Assembly (NCBI GenBank): GCA_937905855.1 | Contig: CALCWU010000152.1 | Span: 1 to 5,409, forward strand | Reading direction: 5' to 3' | DNA from: an uncultured Mollicutes bacterium | GTDB taxonomy: Bacteria > Bacillota_I > Bacilli_A > Acholeplasmatales > Anaeroplasmataceae | DNA length: 5,409 nucleotides | Shown: positions 5,156 through 5,409 of the stretch, piece after piece | Layout: each line of letters starts with the position of its first letter | Numbering within the stretch: the stretch's first letter is position 1 | The notes under the pieces: model-generated | Databases searched by the model: none | Told to the model about the DNA's origin: nothing | Seen by the model: the letters and a program-made list of their open reading frames with translations, nothing else | Position numbers and translations under genes: made by a program

Positions 5156-5409
5156 ATGAAAAAGAAGAATATTATAATTTTATCAACAATTATTGGATTA
5201 TTCTTAATAATTGGTATTATATTTTTTACGTATACTGGAATATATTATCATGCTGAGGGCACTATAGATGATTACTTAAAAACTACTAGTGAGGTAGAGG
5301 TAATAGAAAATAATAAATATATATCATTTGTAAATAAAAATAGTACTAATAAAAATGCTATTATTTTTTATGAGGGAGCCAAGGTTGAGGCAAAGGCTTA
5401 TGCTAGAAT
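5156..5409 (+). CDS. Membrane-anchored alpha/beta-hydrolase-like protein (N-terminal part, cut by window edge)
   Basis: Eighty-four codons are open to the edge of the window. The product begins MKKKN and a single hydrophobic helix (about 5-26), a signal anchor or uncleaved signal that would place the rest outside the membrane. Then come YYHAEGTIDDYL (30-41), a probable first beta strand region, and FYEGAKVEAKAY (71-82). That last segment resembles the FYPGAKVEAEAY-like oxyanion-loop region at the start of a family of secreted alpha/beta hydrolases, with Glu in place of Pro; the nucleophile Ser and the rest of the triad would lie beyond the window. GAGG at 5141-5144 lies eleven bases before the ATG, slightly far. 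An in-frame TTG at 5147 is an alternative start, seven bases after AAGG. Assignment depends on one motif recalled from the family. Confidence 0.72.
   Translation, partial: MKKKNIIILSTIIGLFLIIGIIFFTYTGIYYHAEGTIDDYLKTTSEVEVIENNKYISFVNKNSTNKNAIIFYEGAKVEAKAYAR

Noticed and set aside
1..5409. CRISPR array, tRNA, rRNA, riboswitch or insertion sequence
   Set aside because: I found no regularly spaced repeats, no tRNA-like cloverleaf, no rRNA, no recognised riboswitch core and no transposase or terminal inverted repeats.

Overview
The window comes from a very AT-rich Firmicutes-type bacterium. TGA acts as a normal stop (it ends the PAS/GGDEF gene) and Trp is encoded by TGG, so this is not a Mycoplasma-code genome. 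A CdaA diadenylate cyclase, the IspD/IspF pair of the MEP isoprenoid pathway, a relic of a DUF4143-type AAA ATPase and strong purine-rich ribosome sites all fit a gut Bacilli/Erysipelotrichia-like or related lineage. The exact taxon is inference.

Layout. Positions 1-96 hold the last codons of an unrecognised gene. Positions 132-517 hold a decayed AAA ATPase gene (Walker A end, middle piece and C-terminal end, joined by deletions, a stop and a frameshift) that keeps its -10 box, ribosome site and a strong intrinsic terminator (516-550). A compact rightward gene set begins at 617: cdaA, a 60-residue one-helix membrane protein, a 522-residue membrane protein with two PAS domains and a degenerate GGDEF domain, 5-formyltetrahydrofolate cyclo-ligase, ispD and ispF. 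Most junctions overlap or are a few bases apart, and I see no terminator inside, so it reads as one operon ending at 4777. A 77-residue membrane protein follows (4823-5056), with its own candidate promoter, a palindrome over its ribosome site and a terminator that begins inside its stop codon. The last 254 bases start a membrane-anchored alpha/beta-hydrolase-like gene cut by the window edge.

How the genes fit together. CdaA makes cyclic di-AMP at the membrane. In most Firmicutes it is followed by cdaR and glmM; neither is here. In their place are a minimal one-helix protein and a membrane PAS-PAS-GGDEF-like protein. The latter resembles the sensory half of the c-di-AMP phosphodiesterase GdpP (membrane, PAS, degenerate GGDEF) but has no DHH/DHHA1 phosphodiesterase domain. 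The simplest inference is that these two proteins form an alternative sensor/regulator unit for CdaA. That is the most interesting candidate system in the window. The downstream folate and isoprenoid genes are housekeeping and probably just co-transcribed.
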